A stretch of DNA of 64,000 nucleotides. Origin: Flaccisagitta enflata (lineage: Eukaryota; Chaetognatha; Sagittoidea; Aphragmophora). The notes under the pieces were generated by a model, which saw only the letters and a list, made by a program, of their open reading frames with translations, had not been told where the DNA came from and did not search any database. Position numbers and translations under genes: made by a program. Positions 45,600 to 55,275 of the stretch are shown here, piece by piece (the stretch's first letter is position 1; each line of letters opens with the position of its first letter). The stretch spans positions 31,310,001 to 31,374,000 of the forward strand of contig OZ231126.1 of assembly GCA_965153355.1 (NCBI GenBank). Direction: 5' to 3'.

Positions 45600-45898
45600 T
45601 TTGGCGTCAATCTGGTATTGCTATCTTGTTTTGTTTATAAATAGCATTCGTTTGAATGAAAACGTTGCCCATTTCAGTTTCGCAATCCGTATATAAAAAT
45701 GTATTTTAGCGAATTAGTGCTTATCTTTGCAAGGCTCTACCTTCTAAACCGTTTGAGATACAGACCTCGGATTGGTCTAAATTGAAAATTTTTTCAAAAA
45801 TCTTTCAAATTGTCTTTTTTGAAAACAATTAAGATTGATTTATATACCTATTCTATCAATTGATAAAGAGGTGCGTCTTTTTTTTTCGCCGAGCGGTA
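45600..45898. mobile_element. MITE of the CCACGCG family, copy 3 (partial)
   Basis: The right end GTGCGTCTTTTTTTTTCGCC then GAGCGGTA and inner words (ACCGTTTGAGATACAGACCT, GATTGGTCTA) match copies 1 and 2. The left end is not clear. It separates the two partial exon duplicates. Confidence 0.65.
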
Positions 45899-45986
45899 TG
45901 TTACCTGTCGTAGATCATATTTGAGATGACTGCCCCAAATAGAGATCTTGTGAGCGAGCTCAATCCAAATGAAAGTACTTCATGAT
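45899..45986 (-). pseudogene. Partial duplicate of OATP exon 8, copy x (well kept)
   Basis: Directly adjacent to exon 8, this repeats its final 75 bases: LSFGLSSLTRSLFGAVISNM then IYDR, followed by the same donor GTAACAT. The frame is open. It has no obvious acceptor of its own beyond TATCATGAAG, so inclusion in mRNA is unproven. It could serve as an alternative 3' part of exon 8. Confidence 0.75.
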
Positions 45987-45994
45987 AATGTTAC

Positions 45995-46202
45995 CTGCCA
46001 TAGATCATGTTTGAGATGACTGCCCCAAACAGAGATCTTGTGAGCGAGCTCAATCCAACTGAAAGCGCTTTTTGTTCCGGTTTCAAAGCGCGGAATTTGA
46101 AGAGGAATTGTGACATGGAATTGGAACAGGCAATGAAAAGCCAGAAGAAAAGAAGTGCCGCGTAGGCAAATCCTCGTGATGATGTCTCTTGATCACAGTA
46201 AC
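45995..46202 (-). CDS. SLCO: OATP/SLCO transporter, exon 8
   Basis: Encodes GYCDQETSSRGFAYAALLFF, a membrane helix (WLFIACSNSMSQFLF), a charged loop with KPEQKALSVG and a second helix GLSSLTRSLFGAVISNMIYG. OATP proteins have G-x(2)-R-x-(I/L)-P or similar here, where the loop RALKPEQKALSVGL joins helices 10 and 11. Acceptor CTTTGTCAG, donor GCAG/GTAACA. Entry phase 1, exit phase 2. Confidence 0.92.
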
Positions 46203-46498
46203 CTGACAAAGATAACAATGATTAAAACCATGTTACCGCGATGGATAGACCCATCTTAATTAGACGGACAGATGGTACAGTAAGATACACATTAAGCCTT
46301 TAACGGCTGAGCACGATTACGCAAATGCCAATCAACGGGAAAGTCTTGTGCAGATCTATTGCCAAAAAAACACAGAGAACAAACGACAATGCGCAAGTTG
46401 ATAGAACTCAAGATAAACGTCATGACGCATCTCTTTGCCTAAAAACCATTTCCTGTATTCGATTCTCAGTTCCAACATCTTGAGTCTCCGTAAACTAC

Positions 46499-46643
46499 CT
46501 TGTTTTGCGCTTCCACTTCCTGCGTCGATACAAGAACAATTGGCAAAAAAGAAAGTCTTGTTCTCTTGATAAACATCCCGACATCCAGCGTGGCAAGGAC
46601 TGAAGTAGTTCTTGTTGTCCTCTCCACAGATTGGGTAGAAAGC
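46499..46643 (-). CDS. SLCO: OATP/SLCO transporter, exon 7: Kazal-like domain
   Basis: Encodes AFYPICGEDNKNYFSPCHAG, CRDVYQENKTFFFANCSCID and AGSGSAKQG. This is the second half of the extracellular Kazal-like cysteine-rich domain that marks the OATP family (pattern PVCG-x-N/D-x(2)-Y-x-SPCHAGC). NKT and NCS are candidate N-glycosylation sites. Acceptor ATTTGTTTAG, donor CAAG/GTAGTT; entry phase 0, exit phase 1. Confidence 0.96.
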
Positions 46644-46984
46644 CTAAACAAATGAAGAAGTAACATCTTTACTGATGAAAAGCGGTTAAAACCAGCACAT
46701 GATCGGTCATGCCATGCCCTATTCAGCACAATCAGTTGCAAGATTCTCGGCCCCAAATCCAAAGAATCAACGTCCTATATAATACTGTCCTGTAAACTGG
46801 ACAAACTTCTCGATGATAACGCCTCAAGACTCTCTATCACGGCCTCAAAGCCCAAGTATCAACTGAGTCTTGGGTTCCAAAATTTAGGCCACAGAGCCGC
46901 ATGTACATACAGGGATGAGCAAACTGACCTCCTGGCAACAATTGATGTTAGGTTGACAGCGAATAGCATTTACGAGCAACCTAC

Positions 46985-47071
46985 CTCTTGGCCACAGTTG
47001 CAAGCGGCATTGCAAGTGTTGTTCAATACTATCAGTCCGGATGAAGGATCAATGTCGCCATGAATATTAGC
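46985..47071 (-). CDS. SLCO: OATP/SLCO transporter, exon 6: start of Kazal-like domain
   Basis: Encodes ANIHGDIDPSSGLIVLNNTC then NAACNCGQE. The CN-x(2)-C-x-C pattern opens the large extracellular loop between helices 9 and 10. Acceptor CTCGACTCAG, donor GAG/GTAGGT; 87 bases, phase 0 at both ends. NNT is a candidate glycosylation site. Confidence 0.94.
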
Positions 47072-47118
47072 CTGAGTCGAGAGTTGAATGTGCGTTTGTG
47101 GAATTACATCAACATTCA

Positions 47119-47119
<1 letters not shown>

Positions 47120-47190
<71 letters not shown>
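47120..47190. repeat. CA dinucleotide array in OATP intron 5
   Basis: Pure CA array ending in CGCACA units, a few tens of bases from the exon 6 acceptor. Confidence 0.95.
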
Positions 47191-47191
<1 letters not shown>

Positions 47192-47224
47192 ACGCACACA
47201 CTGACACACACTTTATCCACTTAC

Positions 47225-47422
47225 TCCATCGCTGGTGAGAAACATCATGACAACGAGGCAGATAACGTAGAGACATCTGACGATGATGACGTGAATTGCC
47301 ATTCCAGGAGGTCTCAAATCCAATTTGCGGACGATGAATCCAGAAATCAAAGTGCCCATTCCTCCGCCGCCTCCAATCACGATGCCCAAGATGATTCCCA
47401 CTTGCCAGGCCGGGAATCTATA
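47225..47422 (-). CDS. SLCO: OATP/SLCO transporter, exon 5
   Basis: Encodes YRFPAWQVGIILGIVIGGGG then GMGTLISGFIVRKLDLRPPG and a long hydrophobic segment ending MMFLTSDG. The glycine-rich helix followed by G-x(2)-(V/I)-RKLDL is the family's helix 8 and the loop after it. Acceptor ATTCCACAG, donor GGA/GTAAGT; phase 0 at both ends, 66 codons. Confidence 0.94.
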
Positions 47423-47607
47423 CTGTGGAATGGCAAAAAAATTCAAACATGTGCGAGTGTTAACCTAACATAGAACAGCATTGATTTGACATTTTCAGGG
47501 CAAAAAACTTGAGCCGTTGTTTTCAGATGTGAGACAGATTTTGCTTGATAGATCAAAAGGTCTTATTCAGTGGCCATTTTATTCGTAAATTGGAGCGAAA
47601 ATGGCGT

Positions 47608-47951
47608 TCGCCAGTCCTGTAGAACACAGGGGGACTTTTGTTTGTCATTCCGTCATTCCGCCCGTCCCTTCCCCCCCCCCCCCAGGCCCTCTCAGGCCTT
47701 GAATCTGAGAGGGCAGATTCTAGGCCTGAGAGGGCAAATTTCAGGTCTGAGAGGGCAGATTTCAGAATGAGGGCAGATTCAAGACCTGAGGGCAGATTCA
47801 AGGCCTGAGAGGATAGATTTCAGGCCCGAGAGGGCAGATTTCAGGCCTGTGAGGGCCTGGGGGGACAAACGGACAGAATGACAGAATGACGAACGAGAGT
47901 CCCCCTGTATTCTACAGGTCTTTGTCCTCTTTGGCGCCGCAGCCCAAAAAG
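47608..47951 (-). mobile_element. Family D element, copy 12, in OATP intron 4
   Basis: Inverted repeats CCTGTAGAACACAGGGGGAC and GTCCCCCTGTATTCTACAGG flank a C-run and a short core of GAGAGGGCAGATTTCAGGCC units; right end GCGCCGCAGCCCAAAAA. The mini-hairpin end is missing. Confidence 0.8.
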
Positions 47952-48034
47952 CGATAGTCTACCGTACAGTGGAGCACCGCTAGAGCGCACAAACTATCTC
48001 AACTGTATCTCTCACATACTCTCATTATCCCCAC

Positions 48035-48184
48035 CTGCAGTTCCAAGGTTTTTGGCAGGAAAGTGAACATTCCTCCCCAACCAAATCCAGAGACCAAATC
48101 ACCAATGTAACAACTAATCCACATTTTATTGATCAAAACTTGGTAAATGTTTTTGAAGAAATCTTTCATGTGAAGCCAAAAAGC
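48035..48184 (-). CDS. SLCO: OATP/SLCO transporter, exon 4
   Basis: Encodes AFWLHMKDFFKNIYQVLINK then MWISCYIGDLVSGFGWGGMF and TFLPKTLELQ. Family members have F..S...LL.NP(V/I)(F/W).......................FLPKYLE.Q at this place, which is helix 7 and its flanks; FLPKTLELQ is diagnostic. Acceptor CCTCTTACCAG, donor CAG/GTGGGG; 50 codons, phase 0. Confidence 0.95.
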
Positions 48185-48417
48185 CTGGTAAGAGGAAAAA
48201 GCCAAGAAGGGAAGAGGGTTGAAAGTGATGGAGGAAACACTAGGGGAAGGAAGGGGGTTACGATTTATGGAGGTAATTCAAAATAATCAAAAAAGAGCTG
48301 CAAAGAGTCGTTGCCCTTAATTGTAATAAAAAGTCCGCTCTATAAATCAATCAATCAATCAATCTAACAATTTTCATCAGCCCAACTTCAGGCTGAAAAG
48401 AAGTTTTTATGTCCTAC

Positions 48418-48474
48418 CTTGACAAATCCAATGTAGCCTTCCGCTTTTTCGTCCTCGGCTGGTTCATTTTTGCC
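48418..48474 (-). CDS. SLCO: OATP/SLCO transporter, exon 3 (short cytoplasmic-loop exon)
   Basis: Only 57 bases, encoding GKNEPAEDEKAEGYIGFVK between acceptor GTCAAAACAG and donor AAG/GTAGGA. It belongs to the variable cytoplasmic loop between helices 6 and 7. Phase 0 at both ends keeps the frame with or without it. Confidence 0.85.
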
Positions 48475-48959
48475 CTGTTTTGACAACACGAAAAATATGA
48501 TAACGTGAATGCATCTCACAATTTGGACCATTTATAAATAGAAGTAATTAATGCCTTGATATGTCATAAACCCATTTTAAGTCTGAAATAAGCATGTTTG
48601 TCCCTGTTAGGGAACAACCATCTGTGTCAGACTTACATAATCCACCTTACTCACAATTCGTCCTACTTCTTTTCATTCACTCTTCCATCTCTTTCCCTTG
48701 CTTCATGACTCATTTCATTCCTTGACCCCTCAAAAGACACAGTTATTACTTGCTCTAACGGACTGTAAGGGTTCAAATCTGCTATAACTGGAATTATTAG
48801 AAAAAAAATCAATCACAAACGTTACTAGCGGTTCCATTGGAATGGGGTTGAGTTGTATCTTTATAACCTCACCTTTTATTGAATAATCATCATAGAATAA
48901 GATTGCACGGAAATAATCTCGAAGCGCTTCAGAAGAATGAGAAGCAGAGAGCGTTGTCT

Positions 48960-49245
48960 GAGCTCAGCTTGGCGCCACTCAGCACGATACCTTTTCTCAG
49001 CATGATGCCTTTTTTCAGCATGATGCTCATTCTCAGTATGATGCCTTTTTTCATCACGATGCCTTCACCTAGCTTATTGTCTGTCCCTTGCTTGATGCCT
49101 TTTCAAAGCTTGGTGCTTGTAATCAGCTTGAAGTCATTTCTTAGATTGGTGCCGTCAATCAGCTTAATTTTTTTTCACTCAACTCGTTGCCTTTCATATA
49201 TATTTTCTCAGAATGATGCCATTACTAAGCTTGATGCCTATTAGT
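48960..49245. repeat. ~21-bp degenerate minisatellite in OATP intron 2
   Basis: Diverged units of CAGCATGATGCCTTTTCT type. Confidence 0.8.
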
Positions 49246-49619
49246 TATCCAGATTACAACTTAATCAACACATCCTAAATTCTAGAACGAGAATAGGAGA
49301 GATGTGACATTTTCAATTGTTCAACCTGCATTGGGTGTGTTTCTAGTGCTGACCAAAAACGTATTCCTTCCCGTTCAACGCGATTACAACATGAACACAT
49401 ATTCATAAATTTCAACAGTCCCACGGGGGAGTGAGCGAAGTGAGTGAGCAAGCCCATGAATGGAGCGAGCGAAGGGAGCGTAGCAAAGCATAGTTGTCTG
49501 TGACTAGAAACGCACCCATGATAGGTCATCAAAATCTTTTTTCCCCTCACGTTCTTTTACTTTACGATCAGCAATGCTCCTTTCCTTGGCCATGGGATCT
49601 AAACAATGAAGCAGTTTTG

Positions 49620-49653
49620 TCGGCTTGTTCACTATCGATAGTGAACAAGCCGA
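49620..49653. repeat. Perfect 34-bp palindrome with ATCGAT centre
   Basis: TCGGCTTGTTCACTATC is followed directly by its exact reverse complement GATAGTGAACAAGCCGA, with no loop. Imperfect pairing continues outward to about 49600-49673. It lies in OATP intron 2. Confidence 0.9.
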
Positions 49654-49873
49654 TGAAACTACTTTCGTTTTATACGTTGACGCCAGTAGTGGGGCGTGAT
49701 TCGACAAGAATTACCGCCGCCACCACCCTCATATGTCATAGAAAATGTACAGGAAGGATTTTTGCCTATTTTAGCCATTAGTGGAAAAATTCAACATTAT
49801 GATAAACGGTTTTCATATCAATCTGATCATTCTGCATCATAAACACATCCATCATAAACACATCCATTAAAAC

Positions 49874-50002
49874 CTCATTTTGATGAACGACGAATAATTT
49901 CTCGCCATCTTCATCCTCTTGATTCTCTTCTGCGATGACGAGACAGTTCTCGGCCTCTTCCGGAGCATTTGCTCGTTCCAACGCCATTTGTTCTTCTTCT
50001 GT
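49874..50002 (-). CDS. SLCO: OATP/SLCO transporter, exon 2 (acidic cytoplasmic-loop exon)
   Basis: Encodes TEEEQMALERANAPEEAENC then LVIAEENQEDEDGEKLFVVH and QNE. Phase 0 at both ends (acceptor GTTTTCCAG, donor GAG/GTTTTA) fits exactly between exons 1 and 3. In OATPs the loop after the FPK/FPR motif is cytoplasmic, variable and charged, which suits this acidic stretch. The assignment to this gene rests on position, strand, phase and loop character, not on sequence similarity. The donor is weak. Five related mini-copies lie just upstream (50090-50940). Confidence 0.65.
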
Positions 50003-50089
50003 CTGGAAAACAAAAAAAAGAAATAGAGAAGAAATAGAGTGGCTTGATTGTTTAACAAGGAAATTTTCAGCCCACTGTGTAGAGTTTAC

Positions 50090-50940
50090 TCGTTCCAGCG
50101 CCATCTGTTCTTCTTCTGTCTGGAAAACAAAGAAAGAAATAGAGTGGCTTGATTGTTTAACAAGAAAATTTTCAGCCTACTGTGTAGTATTTGCTCGTTC
50201 CAACGCCATTTGTTCTTCTTCGGTCCGGACAACAAAATAGAAAGAAGAAGTAGAGTGGCTTGATTGTGTTCTAACAAGGAAATTTTCTGCCTACTGTTTA
50301 GCATTTGCTCGTTCCAACGCCATTTGTTCTTCTTCTGTCTGGAAAACAAAAAAAGAAATAGAGAAGAATTACAGTGGCTTGATTGTTTAACAAGGCCAAC
50401 ACCTATAAGTCGCGTGCGAGACTTACAGACAAAGAATGACTTAGAATGACTTAGAATGACTTTCAATGACTTAGAATAACCTAAAATGACCAAAATTGAC
50501 TTAAAATGACCAAAAAACCTAATGACAAAAAATGACTTGAAATAACTTAAAATGACTTTAAATGACTTAAAATGACTTACAATGACTCAAGATGACTTAG
50601 AATAACTATAAATGACTTAAAATGACTTAAAATGACCTAAGAGTTGACATTATAGTACAAAAAAGTAAAGTGTGACGGACGGACCGACGGACGGACGGAC
50701 CGATGGACCGACAAAGCGGGTTGTAGAGTCGCCTGCACGCGACTAACAAGGAAATTTTCAGCCTTCTGTGTAGTATTTGCTCGTTCCAGCGCCATCTTTT
50801 CTTTTTCTCTCTGGAAAACAAAGAAAGAAATAGAGTGAAGAAATAGAGTGGCTTGATGGTCGACATAGTGTTCTAACAAGGAAATTTTCAGCCTATGCAA
50901 AATTTGCTCGTTCCAGCGCCATTTTCTCTTCTTCTGTTAA
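50090..50940 (-). repeat. Array of five exon-2-like mini copies
   Basis: Each copy repeats the exon 2 start (TEEEQMALER and variants) with its upstream intron. Copy at 50090-50119 has acceptor GTTTTCCAG and donor CGA/GTAAAC in phase 0, so it could act as a 10-codon exon. The copy ending 50226 has its acceptor AG changed to GG. The copy ending 50338 has an intact acceptor but an in-frame TAG after 15 codons. The copy ending 50810 reads REKEKMALERANTTQKAENF. The copy ending near 50936 has a shifted acceptor (TTTAACAG). Spacing is about 110-120 bases apart from a family A insertion. Confidence 0.75.
50391..50744 (+). mobile_element. Family A element inside the mini-exon array
   Basis: Decamer subtype: CAAGGCCAACACC, arm GTCGCGTGCGAGAC, ACTTAGAATG array, GTGTGACGGACGG, GACC/GACG core, GTTGTAGAG, hairpin GTCGCCTGCACGCGAC, T. 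Neighbouring mini-copies without it read TTTAACAAGGAAATTTTC, whereas here TTTAA precedes the head and AACAAGGAAATTTTC follows the end. So AA is duplicated, or a CAAGG microhomology between head and target guided insertion. Confidence 0.9.
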
Positions 50941-51167
50941 AGAAAAGGAATAAACAAAGCAAAAATGAAAAGGATTATCTCTTTGTTTCACGCTGTGTTC
51001 TGATCAGACTGTTCTTGGCCTCCCTCAAAGCATTTTTCTTGTTTAATCACCGTCTTGTCTTCATCTAATTAGAAATAAAAGTGGATGAAAGGATTGGTGC
51101 ATCAATCGCCACAACGTGGAGGCTAAAACCTCCTCAGCAGAATAATGGAGGTCATTCTGATTAAAAA

Positions 51168-51271
51168 CAAGGCCAGATACACGCCAATTTTGCGGACAGA
51201 CAGACAGGACAGACAAACAAACCTACAGACCTACGGACATAACCCCTTATAGAGTCGCTTAGCAAGCGACT
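51168..51271 (+). mobile_element. Family A element, minimal form
   Basis: Head CAAGGCCAGATACACGCCAA, arm remnant TTGCGGACAG, GACA/GACC core, CCCTTATAGAG and hairpin GTCGCTTAGCAAGCGAC then TAAAAA. The hairpin sequence differs from other A copies but is fully self-complementary. Confidence 0.85.
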
Positions 51272-51330
51272 AAAAAAGTCATCGGCATCTTTGTCATGTC
51301 CCTCCCTTGTGTTAAGTCGCATAGCTAATT

Positions 51331-51452
51331 AGGGATGTGGAAGCGGTCGATTTTTATGTCGCTTCCACCGCTTCCGCTTCTATTTTGCAGTTCAACAACT
51401 AGTAGCTATGCCACCCACCAAATTGGAAGCGGTCAATCGCTTCCACATCCCT
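51331..51452. mobile_element. 122-bp foldback with AGGGATGTGGAAGCG ends
   Basis: AGGGATGTGGAAGCGGTCGA at the left and TCAATCGCTTCCACATCCCT at the right are inverted; GAAGCGG words recur inside. It may be a tiny MITE. Confidence 0.7.
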
Positions 51453-51939
51453 TCTCAAAATACTAAATTCATTGCTTTTGACTTGCTTGTCGTTATTTCG
51501 TCCACCCGCTAAGTTCTCCAATCTCAGCATAAGCTCCCTCAACCGTCAGACCACTTGTGTGACAAATCTCACCGTTACATCCTTTCCCAGATGGTATTTG
51601 ATCTCCTTACGACGGTTAATGGCTATTGGCTAAGCAGCTGCAAAGACGTTCGGAGAGCCTCCATAAACACGGCGTCGTAGGAGGCCTACGTCACTGATTC
51701 AATTCACCTGGCAGTATCTCTCTATTTGTCTAAATGCAAAAAGATTTTACCTGTCCACAGCGTTACGATACATAGACAAAGACAACTTTGAGTGACCAGA
51801 GCTGGGAGTGGTTCAGAAGTGTCCTATTATACTTTGTGAATATCAATCACTCAGTGGTAAATTTTTTTGAAAGCAAAATTTTGAAAAAAATCTTTTTTTA
51901 GGCATAAAAAGGGTATTTTCAGCATTTTTTCAGCAAAAA

Positions 51940-52420
51940 ATTGTTAAAGCAGCTTCAAAAATCCTCAAAAATACTGGAAATGGGTAGTTATAGTTAGAAT
52001 ACACATACTTTAACCCAATACAGCAAGTTTCTGGCAATACTTTTAAGATTAGAGCTTAAAAAGAATAAAAATATGTTTTTTTAAGTATTTTAGAGCTTAA
52101 ATTTGATTATGCAGCTTCAAAAACTTTAGAAAATACTGGAAATATATAGTAATAGTTAAAGTAGAAATACACTTACCCTGAACAACAAGTTGACAAGGAT
52201 GTTTTAAGATTGGAGCTAAAAAAAGCCTAAAAATACTGTTTTTTTTTAAGCATCTATAAGCTAAATATTGTTTACACAGTTCCAAAAATCCTTAAAAATC
52301 TTGGATATGTCTACCAACAAATTATGTTTAAATATTTTTACCCTGAATAGCGAGTAGTTTGGGATACATTGAAGTTTAAAGTTTAAAAATAACCTTGAAT
52401 AGGCAATTTTTTTTTTATAA
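51940..52420. repeat. Degenerate 162-bp tandem repeat, three units
   Basis: GCAGCTTCAAAAATCCTCAA-like words at about 51950, 52112 and 52275 mark the period. Each unit also holds a TACCCTGAA-like word and a T-run. It lies in OATP intron 1. Confidence 0.7.
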
Positions 52421-53111
52421 ATCTTCTTCTTTAAACAAGAAAGTTTTTCTTTGATTTGCTCTCATTTAAAGACGACTTGAGCTATAAATGCCAGATTAGT
52501 CTCAAATGGAAGATAATTTGACTCTCTTTCATTTAAGACCAATGTAGCATCTGTGGCTTAAGTCATTTTAACTTCAGAACAATTTGAAAAGAAACTGCCC
52601 TGATGAAAAAAATCATTAATCAAGCTCGAGCTGTAAATACCTATTTCACTTCAAACTGATGTTATGAACAAACTATTTAACTCAGACCCATGAAAATTTG
52701 ACACAAAAAACGTCAAGCATAGTACTATAAGAGAAAAATGATTTTAGGTCATGAAGATGAAGCATCAAGGAGTAAAAGCTTAATACTTTTTTGCATTTGA
52801 TAATGATCACCCTGTAAAAATCAATATTTTACTATTTCTAGGCTAATATTAAGCTTTAATCTTTAAAATATCTCATGTAACTTGCTGTTTAAGGAAAAAG
52901 TGTGTATACTTCAACTATAACCACGCATTTATAGTATTTTTTATTATTTTAAAAGCAACTCTATGTATCGAAACGCTGTGTGTCGTTAAGTCAGTTAGTC
53001 TGTGTATCATTGCTTCCTTTTCACTTTTGCCACCCTTTGTCTTTCAGTCTTTGTCTGTCTTTTTCTGTCTCTCTTCCTGTGTCTGTCTGCCTCTTTGCTT
53101 CTCTCAGTCAG

Positions 53112-53112
<1 letters not shown>

Positions 53113-53194
<82 letters not shown>
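53113..53194. repeat. CT array next to the OATP exon 1 donor
   Basis: A pure CT run begins about 14 bases beyond the exon 1 donor. On the transcribed strand it is a GA run in the intron, preceded (53040-53110 on plus) by CTGT-like units. Confidence 0.95.
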
Positions 53195-53203
<9 letters not shown>

Positions 53204-53207
53204 CTAC

Positions 53208-53427
53208 CATGTAAGGCTTTCTAGGGAAGAAGAACATGGGTACTGATGCCAAGAGTAGGAGTGGTCCAAAGATGAGGATTCCGATCCACCAGGCGCCCAC
53301 GAACTGTGGGTCTTTGGGGGTGATGTCCACGGGCTTCAGATCCACTGGAATTTGAGACAAGTAAGAGCCGAGTCCCATGCCAATTAAAGGCCCGATGAAC
53401 TGCAAGGCCTTCACAACGGAAATATAT
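53208..53427 (-). CDS. SLCO: OATP/SLCO transporter, first visible exon
   Basis: Encodes YISVVKALQFIGPLIGMGLG then SYLSQIPVDLKPVDITPKDP, QFVGAWWIGILIFGPLLLLA and SVPMFFFPRKPYM. GP-x-(I/L)-G-x(3)-GS in the first helix and FVGAWWIG(I/F)LI...P..FFP(R/K) in the second are the family's best-known signature (helices 5-6). SLCO proteins carry organic anions across the plasma membrane independently of sodium. Acceptor CCTCCTCCAG after a T-run; donor ATG/GTAGGA. The remaining gene (ten exons here, 504 codons plus stop) lacks the first roughly 200 residues, helices 1-4, which I could not find up to 64000. Confidence 0.95.
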
Positions 53428-53504
53428 CTGGAGGAGGAGTAATGGCAAAAAAAAAACGTGAGATGGTCTTGGTAAATAACCAATTGTGGTGGTGCGGTCA
53501 ATGC

Positions 53505-53632
53505 CTTGCGGGACCCCATGGGCAGGGTCGGCCGGTCCCTCGGCACGGCAGGGCCGGATACCGGAAGTCGGGAGCTCGGTATGGGCAGGGGCAGTACTGG
53601 GGCTCGGTATAGGGGGTCGGTACTAGGCAATG
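53505..53632. other. GC-rich island-like insertion 1
   Basis: In otherwise AT-rich intergenic or intronic DNA this stretch is very GC-rich and rich in GGTA, CGGTACT and GGCCGG words. Similar composition recurs at 54480-54600 (GGGTCCCGGGAATTCGGGAC). They may be two parts of one broken repeat. Confidence 0.4.
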
Positions 53633-53887
53633 ATACAAAAAATCTGAGACAAGAATATACTTCACATATTTTTTTAAATTCTGTTGAAAATCATTAACAA
53701 TGAAAAAAAAAAAAGAAACAAAAGAAACAAACAACTTGCAGAATGTGCTGCAATTTCAGTTTCTCATTTGTTTTAAGTTTTAATTCAGTTTGAGACCCTA
53801 TGTTCCGATGTTTGGTTGTCGATGACCTGAAGTGAAGATAATCCCCAATCGCGATACCTTGCCATTCACTATCTTCGACTTTTTTCT

Positions 53888-53891
53888 TTTT

Positions 53892-53942
<51 letters not shown>
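53888..53942. repeat. AG dinucleotide array
   Basis: Pure GA run. Confidence 0.95.
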
Positions 53943-53944
<2 letters not shown>

Positions 53945-54417
53945 TGAGGAAAAAGACTCGAATTAATCATATGGAAGAATAATCAATCATTTTAAAATGT
54001 GTTGTTAAATTATTTCAAAATAAAAAAATTTATTCGTATGTTTTACTGAAATGTACATGCAAATGAATTTGAAAGAAATGAAAGAAATAGAAAGAAAATA
54101 AAAGATGAAAAAATGACAATAACAGCAAATATGAAATATAGAACAAATTAAAGCAATTAGAAAAACAAAAGTTAAAAATAGAATATCTAAAAAAAATGGG
54201 AAAAAAACTAAAAAAAAAAAAAATGAAGAGCTGTAATGAAACATAAAAGGTAAAAAATGAGAAACTTCTAAGTAAAATTAAAAAAAAAGTTAAGTCTATA
54301 CAATCTATTAGTAAAAGCTATCATTTTTTTTATTGTAATTCTAAAATGATCACAGAATATTTCCCATGAATGAAAGAAAAGATACGGAAAAACAAACTAT
54401 TTCCACAGAGAAGGGGG
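53943..54417. other. AT-rich sequence, no gene
   Basis: A-rich strand with AAAG words; I see no feature. Confidence 0.4.
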
Positions 54418-54476
54418 AGAAGGAGGAGGAGGAGGAGGAGGAGGAGGAGGAGGAGGAGGAGGAGGAGGAGGGGGAA
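54418..54476. repeat. GGA trinucleotide array
   Basis: Pure AGG run next to the second GC-rich stretch. Confidence 0.95.
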
Positions 54477-54780
54477 GAGGCAGAGGGCCGGGATAGGCAT
54501 CGGGTCCCGGGAATTCGGGACAAGGTGAGGTCCCGGCATGTCGGGGCCTCGGGACCCAAGTCCCGCCAGGCATTGGCGGTCACTGCGGTGATCAGAGGCG
54601 CAGCAGCTCAAAATAGGGTTGGTAAATTATGATTTCGTTGATGGGGTGTTAGCTTTATGACTCGAGGCGGGGGCATTGGCCTTGAGGCTTCTAGAGTTCC
54701 CCTTCCTCCCTCTGTCCCTTTCTTCTTTACCTTATCTACCCTCTATATCCCTCTATTAGTCTAAACCGTTCCCTACCAGC

Positions 54781-55275
54781 TTTTTGGGCAGCGGCACCAA
54801 AGGACCGATGTCCTGTAGGACACAGAAGTGAGTTTCCGTCTGTCTGTCCATCTGTTGCCCCCCCCCCCCCCAGCCTCTCAGGCTCAAATCTTGCTATTTC
54901 AGGCTTGAAGTCAGTCACCCTAAAATCACTCCTCTCAGGTCCAAAATTGGCTCTCTCACATTCAAAATCAACCTTATAAGGCCCAAAATCAGTCCTCTTT
55001 TGAACCATAATCAGCCCTCTTTGGCCCAAATTCAACCCTCCCTGGCTTGAATTCAACCCTCTCTGGCCTGAAATAGGCCCTATGAGGCCTCAAATTTACC
55101 CTCTCAAGCCTAAAATCTGACCTCTCATGAGGGATGGATGCAAGAAAAATAACCCCTGTGTCCTACAGGACATCGGCCCTTTGAGGCTGCTGCCCTGCTT
55201 TCACTCCACTTTTTCAGCTGATTACTCCCAGCAGGGCATCGGGTACCGCTGACTATGTGCGATCCTTGGTTGACT
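54781..55275 (+). mobile_element. Family D element, copy 13, both ends present
   Basis: Left TTTTTGGGCAGCGGCACCAA; inverted repeats GATGTCCTGTAGGACACAG and CTGTGTCCTACAGGACATC; C-run; core of CTCTCAGGCTCAAATC-like units; right stem GCCCTGC...GCAGGGC, GGGTACCGCTGAC and mini-hairpin ATCC-TT-GGTT then GACT. It shows the full asymmetric architecture in plus orientation. Confidence 0.85.

Noticed and set aside
50086-50493. A minus-strand protein read through the whole mini-exon array.
   Set aside because: The frame crosses intron-like pyrimidine tracts and CAG acceptors repeatedly; the exon-intron reading is simpler.
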